A stretch of DNA of 64,000 nt from Cordilura impudica (GCA_963682025.1 OY821518.1:12400600-12464599); one strand, 5' to 3'. Shown: positions 32,769-42,925, counted from the first letter of the stretch. The notes: generated by a model not told the origin, from the sequence alone. Made by a program: numbers and translations.

Positions 32769-32786
32769 TGGCGCCCAACGTGGGGC
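32769..32786 (+). other. Primer-binding site for tRNA-Lys(CTT)
   Basis: TGGCGCCCAACGTGGGGC begins 12 bp after the 5' LTR. It is complementary to CCA plus the 3' end of insect tRNA-Lys(CUU) as I know it (ending CCCCACGUUGGGCG). It matches the tRNA-Lys(TTT) genes of this window only over the first eight bases. It primes minus-strand cDNA synthesis. Confidence 0.88.
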
Positions 32787-32789
32787 CCA

Positions 32790-33320
32790 CACTTTTTAGC
32801 TATTGCTTAGCAGCATTAGAACATGTTATACAATAGCAGTTTCTGTCCATCAGTGTGGCTCCAATCAACTTCATTTAAATCAAATTTTTTTCTTTTTTGC
32901 TTCTTCAAATTCTATTCCGAGTAGTATATATCCATGGAATTATTTTGTGATTAAATGCAGAAGTGCTTTCACATCTTGCCTGGGTTTATATACTACTTAA
33001 CCACCGTTTTTCTGTAGCTTCTTGCATGTTTAGCTCTATGTTGGAATACAGTTTTTTTTGGTAGTAAAGCCAATACTGGCCACTGTGACTAACAGCTTGG
33101 AGATTTTATCAAACTTTTCAAATGTTTCTTTCTATATTATTTATATTTCTTTAGTCTTCATTTCCTTCAGTTTTATATATTTTCATGGATTTTTTTTTGT
33201 TGTAATTAAATGCAGTGTTGCTTTTACGCGTTACCTGAAAATATATGCTACTAAATTACCAACCTTTCGGTAGTTGCTCATTGTCTGTTCAGCTTTTAGC
33301 TGGAAAACAGTTTATTGGAC
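32790..33320 (+). repeat. Imperfect tandem duplication in the gag leader
   Basis: Two blocks of about 240 bp share an order of motifs: CATGGA followed by a T run, ATTAAATGCAG, a GCTTT(C/T)AC stretch, ATAT(A/G)CTACT, and an (A/G)(A/C)AACAGTTT-like end. They lie in the untranslated leader between the primer site and gag, where packaging signals of LTR elements usually are. Confidence 0.5.
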
Positions 33321-34014
33321 GTAGATTTAAGGCTGGCCGCTATAACGAACGTCAGTGAGAAATTGCTAATACCCATGTCTAACCATTCAGGAATTAAGGA
33401 ACTTTTCGAAAATAAAGTATCTTGCCGAATCGTTAGAGTCTAACTTTTAATTTATTTGTCATCTTTTTTTTTTTCTTCAACTTTTTTTTTTAAGAAATGT
33501 TTTTTTGTACGGTTTATTTAGCAGATAAGTCAACCTTCCTCTTCCGAGAAATTTTTAATCAGACAGAGTAACGTTATTTTTGGTATTCCGAAAAGAAAAA
33601 AATCAAGTTATTATAGAAAAATTAAAATAGTTTAAATAAATTTATCTGAGTGAAATTCGTTTATTACCAATTTTATTTCAAAACCTGTAGATTGCATAGT
33701 TTTAGAAATTGTTTGATAGGTTTGAAATATCATACAAATATTATTTTTTATTGATAAATTTTTTTTTGCTTAAACAGAACAAAATAACACTCATGTCTGG
33801 GTGTTGTATAATTTTTGAATCAAAAATCGATTTATAGATTTACACACTTTTTAGGATAGTATTTTTTTTTTCCCCTTCGATTACTCAATTCATTCCCTTC
33901 AATTTACAGAACATACCTTTACCAATTTCATTTCCGGTTTGTGTTTTTTTTAAAGAAATTTGCCCCGATATAATTACTTTTTTTTTTGTTTAAAATTTGA
34001 AATAAATTGGTAGG

Positions 34015-35670
34015 ATGCCATTGACTCATAGCAACGAAAATATCGCTGCAGCCGTTGCAGCTGAGCTAGAACCTTTTTGTACCATCTGTACGAAGAACAT
34101 TAATATACCAATTCAGTTGCTTAAAACTGTCTGTGGTCATCCATTTCATAGAGACTGTATCATCCGTTATGTTAAGTCTAATTCAACTTGTCCAGTTTGT
34201 GAAACCTCGATTTCCTCCAAAGAAATTCCGGAGAAATCCATACCACCATCTTCAATACAAACCAGATCCAAATCGGTACCAATTGGTAGTAAACAATTAG
34301 AAACTTCATTTTCGGCTAATTTACCTCTTGAAAATCCAGTTAAAACTTCTAAGGTATCATCAAACACTCGTTCTGCGATACCTAACATTTCTCAAAGTGC
34401 ACAAATCAATCCAGAGGGTAGCCTACCGAAAGTTTCTGGTGTACAGACTGAAAATTTACGAGAACTGATTTCATCCATTGTTGCTGCACAGCAAACCCAA
34501 CAACTTGCTACTTTGAGTGATCAGATATCGAAATTAATTGAGACCACTGTAGAGAGAAGTATTTCTAGATTAAATATTGAAAATTATCCAAACGTCAACC
34601 CTTCATCCGCTATGTCTGATACCGTTGGTAATTCTTCTCCTGTCAGACATAATACTCCACAGTTACCAGGTAATAACGATAATCAGAGATCACTAGAAGA
34701 ATTGTTAGGCCTTAATGCTGAAACTATGAACTATGAGAACTCTGCTACTCAACGGCCAGTAACGGCTCGTCCTTCTGGTCTACCTCTATCTGCTTCTTAT
34801 TCAGATCTAAAGTTCCGTCCTGACAAGGTTAGTCAAATTATTTCTAATTGGCGAATTAAATTCACAGGGGTTTCAAACTGTCTGTCTGTTGACAAATTCA
34901 TTTATAGAATAGAAGCTTTGACGAACCAAACATTGCACGGAAATTTCGATTTGTTATGCGAAAATGCCAGCGCTTTATTTGATGGCAAAGCAAATGACTG
35001 GTTTTGGCGCTACCATCAAAAAGTAAAAAGTATCCGCTGGAAACATTTATGTAAAACTCTAAGAGAACAGTATAGAGACTCTAGAACGGACGTTGATTAC
35101 AAGGAGATGATTAGAGATAGGAAGCAGAGATCAAATGAAACATTTGATACTTTCTATGATTCAATAGTGGATTTAACCGACCGTTTAAATGAACCGATTT
35201 CCGACAATACCCTTGTCGAGATTCTTCGGAGAAATCTCTTACCAGAAATTCAGCATGAGCTGTTGAACTTGGAGGTTTATTCGGTTCAACACTTAAGAGA
35301 TATATGCCGCCGCAGGGAATTTTTTATGCAAGATATAAGGCGAAGACAGGTTAAATTTGCAAATCCTCAACCCGGCAGGAGAATTTCTGAGTTAGATGCG
35401 AAATTCGAAGATAAGGATGAGCAAAATTATGAGGTGGATGAGAAAGAGATATCTTCAATATCGTTAACTTGTTGGAACTGTCGCAAAAGTGGACACCGCT
35501 ATACCGATTGTCTGTCCGAACGAACCGTGTTTTGTTATGGTTGTGGTGCCCCTGGAACATATAAACCAAATTGTAGGCTTTGTGCTGAATCAAAAAACTT
35601 AAAATTCAGTGCACACAAGAGTGCACTGAAACCCAACTGCAACAGAACGATGGAAATGGACAAAGAATAA
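34015..35670 (+). CDS. gag: Gag polyprotein with N-terminal RING-H2 finger
   Basis: 551 residues; the first ATG of the open frame follows an AT-rich leader. Residues 22-62 form a canonical RING-H2 finger: C22-x2-C25-x14-C40-x-H42-x2-H45-x2-C48-x10-C59-x2-C62. RING fingers usually recruit E2 enzymes for ubiquitin ligation. Residues about 65-260 are polar linker. A capsid region follows (about 265-450, with DKFIYRIEALTNQTLHGNF and an AND-WFWRYH stretch). Near residues 486-515 are two zinc knuckles: CWNCRKSGHRYTDC (CCHC) and CYGCGAPGTYKPNC, where Thr sits at the usual His. Gag assembles the virus-like particle. The stop is read past by -1 frameshifting to make Gag-Pol. Confidence 0.93.
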   Translation: MPLTHSNENIAAAVAAELEPFCTICTKNINIPIQLLKTVCGHPFHRDCIIRYVKSNSTCPVCETSISSKEIPEKSIPPSSIQTRSKSVPIGSKQLETSFSANLPLENPVKTSKVSSNTRSAIPNISQSAQINPEGSLPKVSGVQTENLRELISSIVAAQQTQQLATLSDQISKLIETTVERSISRLNIENYPNVNPSSAMSDTVGNSSPVRHNTPQLPGNNDNQRSLEELLGLNAETMNYENSATQRPVTARPSGLPLSASYSDLKFRPDKVSQIISNWRIKFTGVSNCLSVDKFIYRIEALTNQTLHGNFDLLCENASALFDGKANDWFWRYHQKVKSIRWKHLCKTLREQYRDSRTDVDYKEMIRDRKQRSNETFDTFYDSIVDLTDRLNEPISDNTLVEILRRNLLPEIQHELLNLEVYSVQHLRDICRRREFFMQDIRRRQVKFANPQPGRRISELDAKFEDKDEQNYEVDEKEISSISLTCWNCRKSGHRYTDCLSERTVFCYGCGAPGTYKPNCRLCAESKNLKFSAHKSALKPNCNRTMEMDKE

Positions 35671-38600
35671 AATTACTTACTCGCAACACTATTTCGAATG
35701 ATAATGGCCATACCGAACCCTTAATAACTCCAATTAAACCGTTTCATGTCCGATTAGAAAACTATAAAAAGACTCGTGATAGAATTTTTGGTAAGAATGA
35801 TACTATCTCCCGGTCGGCTCTTAGAATTCGCTCGTTTTGGCGAAAAGTTAAAGATTTCAGGCGTAAGTTTGTGTGTACAATTTTAAATAAGCCAGGTGAT
35901 ATTCGTCCCTACGCAGAGGTAACCCTTTTTGGAAAACCGATGATGGGCCTTATGGACACCGGAGCTTCTATAAGTTGTGTTGGTTCTGAAGCAGCTAAAA
36001 ACTTTATTGCAACCGGTTCGGGTTTTAAGAAAATCAATACGTCAGTACGTACAGCTGATGGTAGAAAACAGGATGTTCTTGGATTTGTTCACACTACCGT
36101 AGAGTTTAAGAAAGTTTCAAAACCCATCACGATTTTTATTGTCCCAAGCTTGGCTCAAGACCTGGTACTGGGCATGGATTTTTGGGAATCTTTCGATTTA
36201 TTGCCAACTGCTTTCAAATCGTTGTTGGATAAATCGGCATCTTCTAATAACATTGCTGAATTATTAGATCAAAGACCTTTGTCGCCAGCTCAGAATCAAC
36301 AGTTAAATAGCGTCATTGAGCTGTTTCCATCATATGCCAAAGAGGGGTTAGGTAGAACGAATATTCTTACACACATTATTGATGTCAAAGATGCACAACC
36401 TATAAAGCAGAGACACTTCCCTGTCTCTCCGGCGGTTGAAAAGCTCATTTACGAAGAATTAGATAGAATGATATCTCTGGGAGTAATCGAGGAGTCCAGC
36501 AGTGCTTGGTCGTCTCCCGTGGTTTTGCACCGAAAACCTGGGAAAAATAGATTGTGTCTGGATAGCCGTAAACTCAATTCTGTAACTATAGGTGATGCGT
36601 ATCCACTACCCCAAATAGACGGTATTTTAAGTAGGTTACCCAAAGCAGAATTTATTACTAGCCTTGACCTCAAAGACGCATTTTGGCAGATTCCTCTTGA
36701 TTCGGCGTCAAAAGATAAAACTGCATTTACCGTTCCTGGAAGGCCTTTATACCACTATAACGTGATGCCCTTTGGTCTGTGCAACGCGCCACAAACCATG
36801 TCGCGTCTCATGGACAAAGTGATCCCGCCAGCTTTCAGGACGGAAGTGTTGGTTTATCTCGACGATCTGTTAATTGTTTCGGACACTTTCGAACGACATC
36901 TTGAGGTCTTGGCTAAAATAGCTGAATGTCTACGTAAGGCTGGGTTGACAATTAACGTACAGAAGAGTAAGTTTTGTGTTTGTGAAGTCCGTTATTTAGG
37001 TCATTTGGTTGGTAACGGGGTGATTCGCACAGATCCAGAAAAAGTATCTGCAATAACTGACTTTCCGACCCCTCGATCTGTGAAGCAAATCAGACGGTTC
37101 TTAGGGATGACTGGTTGGTACCGAAAATTTATCTGTAACTATGCATCAATTACCTCACCTTTAACGGATTTGCTAAAAACTAAACGCAGATTTGAATGGT
37201 CTGAAGATGCTGAGAAAGCTTTTCAAGCATTAAAGTCCATCTTGACTACCGCTCCTGTCCTACACAGCCCGGATTTTTCTCAGCCATTCTATATACACTG
37301 TGATGCAAGTAGGACAGGGATAGGAAGTGTATTGGTGCAGAAGAATGCGGAGGGTGAAGAGGTTCCTATCGCATTCATGTCAAAGAAGCTCAACCAAGCC
37401 CAACGCAACTATTCAGTCACCGAACAGGAATGTTTAGCTGCGATGCTAAGCGTAAAAAAATTTAGGGCCTACGTCGAAGGACATGAATTCACTATCATCA
37501 CAGATCATGCATCTTTGAAGTGGCTCATGTCCCAGACTGACCTTAGTACGCGGTTGGCAAGATGGTCTTTAAAGCTTCAATGTTATAAGTTTAAAATTGA
37601 ACATCGAAAGGGTACTCAAAACATAGTTCCAGATACGTTATCTAGGGCCAATACAGATGACTTGACTTGTTTAGGTGTTGATTGTCTGTCTGAATTGGAC
37701 GAGAGTGGGATATTTGTAGACTTGAACTCTACACACTTTCAATCAAAAGAGTATAAAGAACTTCTAGACACAATTGAAAAGAATATAAACCAAATGCCTG
37801 ACCTTAGAATAATAGACGGTTATCTTTATAGACGTACAGAACATACTACTGGGGAACAGATACATGATGACCTCGCATGGAAATTATGGATTCCTAAAGA
37901 CATGACTACTGAAGTTCTACGGAAAGCACACGATAATCATTTAGCTGCGCATGGAGGTATAAACAAGACTCTTGAAAGAATTCGCCGTCTCTACTTCTGG
38001 CCGAATTTAGTAACTGATGTAAGAAATTACATAAACGCTTGCGAAATTTGTAAAACCACAAAGCATCCTAACAAAATTGTTCGTCCTTTAATGGGGAAAA
38101 AACCAGAAAGTCAACGTTTCTTCCAGAAAATTTATATTGACTTCCTTGGTCCATACCCAAGATCAAAATCTGGACATATAGGAATTTTTATAACCCTTGA
38201 TCATTTTACTAAGTTCCCATTTTTAAAGCCAGTAAAAAAGTTTTCTGCTGAAGTAGTAATTAAATATTTAGAAACCGAATTGTTCCACACATTCGGTATA
38301 CCAGAGACCATCGTGTCTGATAATGGCTCTCAATTCAAATCTTCCCAGTTCGCGTGTTTGTTAAAATCATATGGTATAAACCATATGTTTACTGCGATTC
38401 ACTCGCCTCAGGCAAACGCCTCCGAAAGGGTTAATCGCTCCGTTTTATCTGCAATAAAATCATACATCAAACCTGACCAAAAGAATTGGGATGAACATTT
38501 GAGCCACATATCAAGTGGTCTTCGTTCGGCAACACACAGTGCAATTGGGACTTCTCCGTATTACTTAGTATTTGGCCAGCACATGATCACGAATGGTAAG

Positions 38601-38954
38601 ACGTATCCGCTTCTACGACAATTAGAAATGTTGGAGGACAGAGCCGTCAGGTTTGATAGAAATGATTCGTTAAACATTGCGCAGAACAAAGCTGCTGATT
38701 CTATGAAAAAACAGTATGAACGAAATGAAAGGTCATACAATCTCAGAGCTCGAGAAATTTCTTATAAAATTGGCCAGGAAGTATTTAGAAGGAATTTTAA
38801 ACAAAGCAACTTCGAACACGGTTACAATGCTAAACTCGCACCAACTTTTATTAAAGCTAGGATAAAGAGAAAGTTAGGAAATTGTAATTATGAGCTAGAA
38901 GATCTTCAAGGACGAAATTTAGGGATATTTCACGCAAAAGATATCAGGCAATAA
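35589..38954 (+). CDS. pol: Pol polyprotein (protease, RT, RNase H, integrase)
   Basis: The frame is open from 35589 to the stop at 38952-38954 with no break, overlapping the last 82 bp of gag. There is no ATG near the start, so it is made as Gag-Pol by -1 frameshifting; after the slip, about 1118 residues follow. Order: aspartic protease with LMDTGAS; reverse transcriptase with SLDLKDAFWQIPL, MPFGLCNAPQTMSR and YLDDLLIV; RNase H with FYIHCDASRTGIG, an ECLAAML Glu and ITDHASLKWL. The integrase follows, with an HHCC zinc site (HLAAH ... CEIC), core D-D-E (YIDFLG, VSDNGSQF, ASERVNRS), and a C-terminal region ending IFHAKDIRQ. All catalytic residues are visible, so the element may be active. Confidence 0.95.
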   Translation: MKKLKIQCTQECTETQLQQNDGNGQRIKLLTRNTISNDNGHTEPLITPIKPFHVRLENYKKTRDRIFGKNDTISRSALRIRSFWRKVKDFRRKFVCTILNKPGDIRPYAEVTLFGKPMMGLMDTGASISCVGSEAAKNFIATGSGFKKINTSVRTADGRKQDVLGFVHTTVEFKKVSKPITIFIVPSLAQDLVLGMDFWESFDLLPTAFKSLLDKSASSNNIAELLDQRPLSPAQNQQLNSVIELFPSYAKEGLGRTNILTHIIDVKDAQPIKQRHFPVSPAVEKLIYEELDRMISLGVIEESSSAWSSPVVLHRKPGKNRLCLDSRKLNSVTIGDAYPLPQIDGILSRLPKAEFITSLDLKDAFWQIPLDSASKDKTAFTVPGRPLYHYNVMPFGLCNAPQTMSRLMDKVIPPAFRTEVLVYLDDLLIVSDTFERHLEVLAKIAECLRKAGLTINVQKSKFCVCEVRYLGHLVGNGVIRTDPEKVSAITDFPTPRSVKQIRRFLGMTGWYRKFICNYASITSPLTDLLKTKRRFEWSEDAEKAFQALKSILTTAPVLHSPDFSQPFYIHCDASRTGIGSVLVQKNAEGEEVPIAFMSKKLNQAQRNYSVTEQECLAAMLSVKKFRAYVEGHEFTIITDHASLKWLMSQTDLSTRLARWSLKLQCYKFKIEHRKGTQNIVPDTLSRANTDDLTCLGVDCLSELDESGIFVDLNSTHFQSKEYKELLDTIEKNINQMPDLRIIDGYLYRRTEHTTGEQIHDDLAWKLWIPKDMTTEVLRKAHDNHLAAHGGINKTLERIRRLYFWPNLVTDVRNYINACEICKTTKHPNKIVRPLMGKKPESQRFFQKIYIDFLGPYPRSKSGHIGIFITLDHFTKFPFLKPVKKFSAEVVIKYLETELFHTFGIPETIVSDNGSQFKSSQFACLLKSYGINHMFTAIHSPQANASERVNRSVLSAIKSYIKPDQKNWDEHLSHISSGLRSATHSAIGTSPYYLVFGQHMITNGKTYPLLRQLEMLEDRAVRFDRNDSLNIAQNKAADSMKKQYERNERSYNLRAREISYKIGQEVFRRNFKQSNFEHGYNAKLAPTFIKARIKRKLGNCNYELEDLQGRNLGIFHAKDIRQ
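35592..35630 (+). promoter_or_regulatory. Programmed -1 frameshift signal (gag-pol)
   Basis: The slippery heptamer A_AAA_AAC is at 35592-35598, in the Gag frame TCA-AAA-AAC. A 6-nt spacer (TTAAAA) follows, then a perfect 10-bp hairpin TTCAGTGCAC / GTGCACTGAA (35605-35614 and 35621-35630) with a 6-nt loop. The pol frame is exactly -1 to gag and opens at 35589, just upstream of the heptamer. All elements of a standard -1 frameshift site are present at the right spacing. Confidence 0.92.
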
Positions 38955-39000
38955 AATAATTTTTTTTCTCTCTCTCAGCTTTGGTACTGCTACAAGCGTG

Positions 39001-39058
39001 ATCAGATTTTGTTCCGTGTTACATCACCCCCCCAAAATCTGATTTCGGCTGGGGGTTT
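39001..39058 (+). promoter_or_regulatory. Polypurine tract region with a preceding inverted repeat
   Basis: GGCTGGGGGTTT directly precedes the 3' LTR and is the best candidate for the plus-strand primer, though it is short on purines. Just upstream, ATCAGATTTT (39001-39010) and AAAATCTGAT (39034-39043) are perfect inverted repeats around a C-rich loop. Confidence 0.6.
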
Positions 39059-42051
39059 TGAAGTGGTCGCTTGTATCTAATTAATAAATAAAGAAATCAT
39101 TTAATAACATAAAATTTGCATGGTCACTTAGTGCCATCTAGGTCTCATTTTTTGAAACTTACCACGCATACAACATCTAGCCGATGTTACAAAAATTTCT
39201 ATATACACTATTTGTCTGTACCGCTACGCTGGAAAGATAGCGCTACTTAATACAGTACACTCAATAAACTATAAAGGCTACTAAAATTGCAGAATATGAT
39301 CATTTTCGATCAAGTTATAGCTTCGTACACGACTACCAGTGATTGTGTAAAAGTGCCAAAATTAGAAACTAAAAATAATTTCTATCATAGCAATTAATTC
39401 AATTTCTTCGTTGAAATTTTATTTTCTTCCTAAACGAAATCATATTATTGGTTTTGATAAAAGAAAATGTGAGTAAAATAAAATTAAAAATATTGCCTGA
39501 CACATGAGTTAAATCAATTTTTTTTTTCCTTATTAAAATTTTCTTTAGCGAATTTTTACAGCGGCTTTGTCACAAAAAAAAAAAAAAAATCCTTTGTTAG
39601 GATAGAATTCCTGAAAGTTAAATAATAATTAAAGTTAGTTTTAATTATTCTAAAGTAAGTGTAATTATTTCCATGAATTAACATTTATGTACAAAACCTT
39701 AAAGTAATTATTAAATTTTTAGCTTACTAAAGTTACCTCACCCCTCATCATTTTATTTGGATTACAATCCTCATTGTACGGGTTTTCATTTCCTGAAATG
39801 GGTAAAATTTCTCGCTTTCACACAAACATTGTACCTTATGGAATACTTTGTTTTCATGGATTTGGTTTGTACTAGAACGCTCATCATCGTGTAAGATTTA
39901 CTTTACCGTTCTGTTAATAGTAGCAGTCTCACCTACCTCATCTTCATCAACAGTTTGATTTTTTTCTCTTGCTAATCAGTGCTAAAGCAACGCTGTACTA
40001 ATGTGTGTTCAATTATATGGAAAAAAAAAAAAAGAAACGAAAAGTGGAAAAAAAAACGTACAGTAACATATAAAGTGACAATTGCAACCTAATAATAATT
40101 AATTTAGAAATTCATTAAATTTTAGTTAGTTAGTAAATGATTTTCAGTGTTAAGTAAGGTTAGTTTTTCGGTAAATTAATGATCATTCGAAGCCGGGGAA
40201 AAAAAATTGAAAACAATAACAAAGAGAATCTAGTGAAAAAAAAAAAAAACAAAATACATAGAATTTACACATAATACATTAATATATGGTTTCGGAAAAG
40301 TTGAGTGATCGAAAAAAATTTTAATAATGTGATTAAAAGAATTTAGCTCCTTAATATTACATTGTTTCCAAAGTTAACTTCATAAATAAATAAGGGCGAT
40401 CTCTCAAAATTTCACAACCATACGGACATATGTACATATGTACAAGAATGTAAATATATATATATGTCTAGAAACCAAACATATATCAGAGTCTAAGTAA
40501 AAGGAACAAAACAACCAAAAATTTTCAAAATATAGAATCTATTAAAAAAATATAAGGTTCACAAGAAAAAAAAAAACAAAAAAAGAAAAATCCTAATTCA
40601 CACCCAGAATCTGACCTAGAATTCTTCTCCAATGTCGCTAGGTTTGCTCTAGCAACATTCATTAGCAACATCATGTACCTCTAAAAAAAAAAAAAAAAAA
40701 ACAACAACAAGAGAAAAAAAAAACTTACTTCGAGCACTTTTCTATAAAATACAAGAAACAACAACAACAGCAGCACTTCTACGAAAGATCTTTCGTCGTT
40801 GGAGCAACACACCAATTCATGTATGTAAGTTGAACATTAACAATTCTTATATTCAAATGAGCATTTAAAAATGTTATATTTTGTTACCTTAACTGGAGTG
40901 AATGTGGATTTTGAAAAAAATTAATTAACGTAAATTTCAAAACAAAATGAAAACCTATATGATTTAAACAAAAAGAAAAAAAAACAGAACGATTTGAATT
41001 CAGTAACTTAAACAACATAAGAATTATATACATTTATATCATTTATCGAAACCTTTTCTTCTTATTTTACAATGTGTAATTGATCAGAAAAATTTTGTGC
41101 GTGAATTTTTTTTCGGTCTCACCCTTTGCTTTCTTTGTTCTCATAATTTTTTGTCATATACGTATATATTCATGAAAAGACTTAGTATATAAAAAGGGTC
41201 AATGAACGTTTACTTGCATCAGCTGTTGTTTTCACGTAGTTAAATTCAAGCTTAGGTATGTGCAAATATAATTTCTTACCTTTATTTACTAAATCTCTAG
41301 ACCTGTATAACCGTTTTTAATTGCATTTATACAAACGGTTGTAAAAATTAGTTTTTCGCAACTCATTGATTTTTTATTGAATTTTTAAACATTAAAAAAA
41401 AAAAAATGAATAGTTTCATATCTTTCTCTTTTATTGTATTACTTTTATAAGATTGTTATAACCCCCATAAAAACAAAGAAAAAAAAAAACTTAGTAGGTA
41501 TAAGTTTATATACATAAATATGTTAAAACATGTTCAAATTTCTTTCCTTTATCAATTATAAGCATAATTGTTGAAATTAATTATTAGTTATGAATTTTTT
41601 TCCTTTTTTTTTCAATAAATAATAATTATGTGTGATTAGAATTTTAATAACTCTGTTTGATTTTAAGTTAATCGGTTAGAGCCAAGGTTGAGTAGTAATG
41701 GGACCATAATTAATCGGGTCGTGGATTTAATAGTATTGTATGGTCATGGTTGGGAGGGCTGAAGAGATTGTAAAACATCGAAACAATTTCACTCTGCTGT
41801 ACAAAAATAAAACGAGCCAACATTTCTTCTTTTCCTGCGTCTTTATCTTTCCTGTCTCAGTTTTAATTTCGTTTTCTAGCATGCTATAATCCTTTCTTTA
41901 AAATTATGTTATAACGCGCAAGCCTAAGTGTAGACCAACGCACAACCCACCCCACCGACGAGCAATAAGGCCGTGTAAAAAGCGTGCATCTACTTCTGGT
42001 ACACTGGATACAAGGCGATCAACTTTCTTTAAACACCCGTTATATGCTATA
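39059..42051 (+). repeat. 3' LTR of the Ty3/gypsy element
   Basis: 2993 bp, starting TGAAGTGGTCGC and ending TATGCTATA. Compared by eye with the 5' LTR, I found one substitution (near 40998 against 31702) and 14 instead of 16 A in one run. It is followed by the target duplication CACA. Confidence 0.95.
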
Positions 42052-42659
42052 CACATCCAACAAAGAACCACGCCATTTTCTAGATATAGCTATATGGTCT
42101 ATTTGGTTCTCTGTAACATGGTCGGGTGATACCCATGTTATTTTGTGTATTGGTTTGTGTGGGAACAGTGTGCCCCCTATTACCAGATTATCTTCTGCGC
42201 ACATATTCATAAATAATTCCCCGTTTTCGGATCTTTGGCCCAAGCCGTGTACACCCATGATACTTTCCAGGCCGGTGTAAGGTTTCTGGCGCGTGTGCGT
42301 AATCTAATGGCGATTATGCGGTCAGAGTATGGTTTCCAGCTAATAAGAGCTTTATGTGCTTCCCTGGAGAGAAGAAAACCAACACCAGATGATCTTTTTT
42401 CGTTGGCGGGTTTACCAGAATACAAATGGTGAAGTCCGTTTGATGTTGTAGTTTCTCCTGAATCAGGCCATCTCATTTCACTTATGCCCAAAAATAATAA
42501 GTTGTAATTCATAAATTCTTTGCTCAATTGAGCCAGGCGTGATGCCTCCATTAGCGTTCTAACATTCCATGTTCCAAATCTTGTCCGGGTTTTCATGCTA
42601 AAGGTTGTCATCGGTAGATCATATCGTTTTATTTCATTTGTTGTGGTTTCGTTAATCAA
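42052..42659 (-). pseudogene. RTE-like LINE endonuclease, internally deleted
   Basis: On the minus strand, MINETTTNEIKRYDL leads into the APE endonuclease: TRTRFGTWNVRTLMEASRL, FLGISEMRWPDSGETTT and SSGVGFLLSREAHKAL. After RARNLT the frame jumps: the next recognisable block, GVHGLGQRSENGELF then NLVIGGTLFPHKPIHKITWV and NQIDHIAIS, is in another frame. The middle of the domain, including the expected D-x-N block, is missing. The Ty3/gypsy element interrupts it right after LLDV. Dead before or regardless of that insertion. Confidence 0.85.
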
Positions 42660-42925
42660 TTAGTTTTAGGATGAAGTAGCTGATTAGGCTTCCGCAACCG
42701 ATCCTGGTGCTGGGGCTGCCAGCTATCCTCCAGGCAGGATGCCTTCTCACATTCGCTAGCTTTGGACGGGTGTCCAAAAGCCATTGCCCGGGGAATACCT
42801 GGCCTAAAGCCAGAGGTCGTGAGCTGCATTGACAATGCAACAAAGGAATCGTTCCTGGCCACTCCCAAGTGAATGGCAATCAAGAACTTTCCACCTTTAC
42901 TTGCAATGCCCATTCCCCCTTTTAA
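42660..42925 (-). other. 5' untranslated region of the RTE-like LINE
   Basis: Relatively GC-rich, moderately coding-like sequence continuing upstream of the endonuclease on the minus strand (reads GIASKGGKFLIAIHLGVARN in one frame, ending in a stop just before the endonuclease start). I take it as the LINE leader. The 5' boundary near 42925 is estimated from the change to AT-rich flank. Confidence 0.55.

Larger units (their letters stand above)
29762..42051 (+). mobile_element. Ty3/gypsy LTR retrotransposon, nearly intact (Osvaldo-like)
   Basis: 12,290 bp: two LTRs of 2995 and 2993 bp, a tRNA-Lys primer site, Gag, and Pol in the order protease, RT, RNase H, integrase (integrase last is the Ty3/gypsy order). 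No env frame lies between pol and the 3' LTR. The 4-bp target duplication CACA is at 29758-29761 and 42052-42055. By eye the LTRs differ by one substitution and a two-base A-run difference, so the insertion is very recent. Lys primer use and very long LTRs recall the Osvaldo/Ulysses group; that placement is inferred from memory of those elements. Confidence 0.95.
27481..42925 (-). mobile_element. RTE-like LINE, split by a Ty3/gypsy insertion
   Basis: Two separated halves form one minus-strand non-LTR element: 5' UTR and endonuclease at 42052-42925, reverse transcriptase and 3' end at 27481-29761. They join in frame (LLDV then RNKRGADVASDHH) once the 12.3-kb LTR element and one copy of its 4-bp target duplication are ignored. 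The element has an APE-type endonuclease (GTWNVRTL, ISEMRWPDSG), a reverse transcriptase with YADD, and a very short 3' end finishing in (AT)n, a simple-repeat tail typical of RTE elements. The clade call is provisional. Confidence 0.85.

Noticed and set aside
38955..39058. Possible env gene in the Ty3/gypsy element
   Set aside because: Only about 100 bp lie between the pol stop and the 3' LTR.
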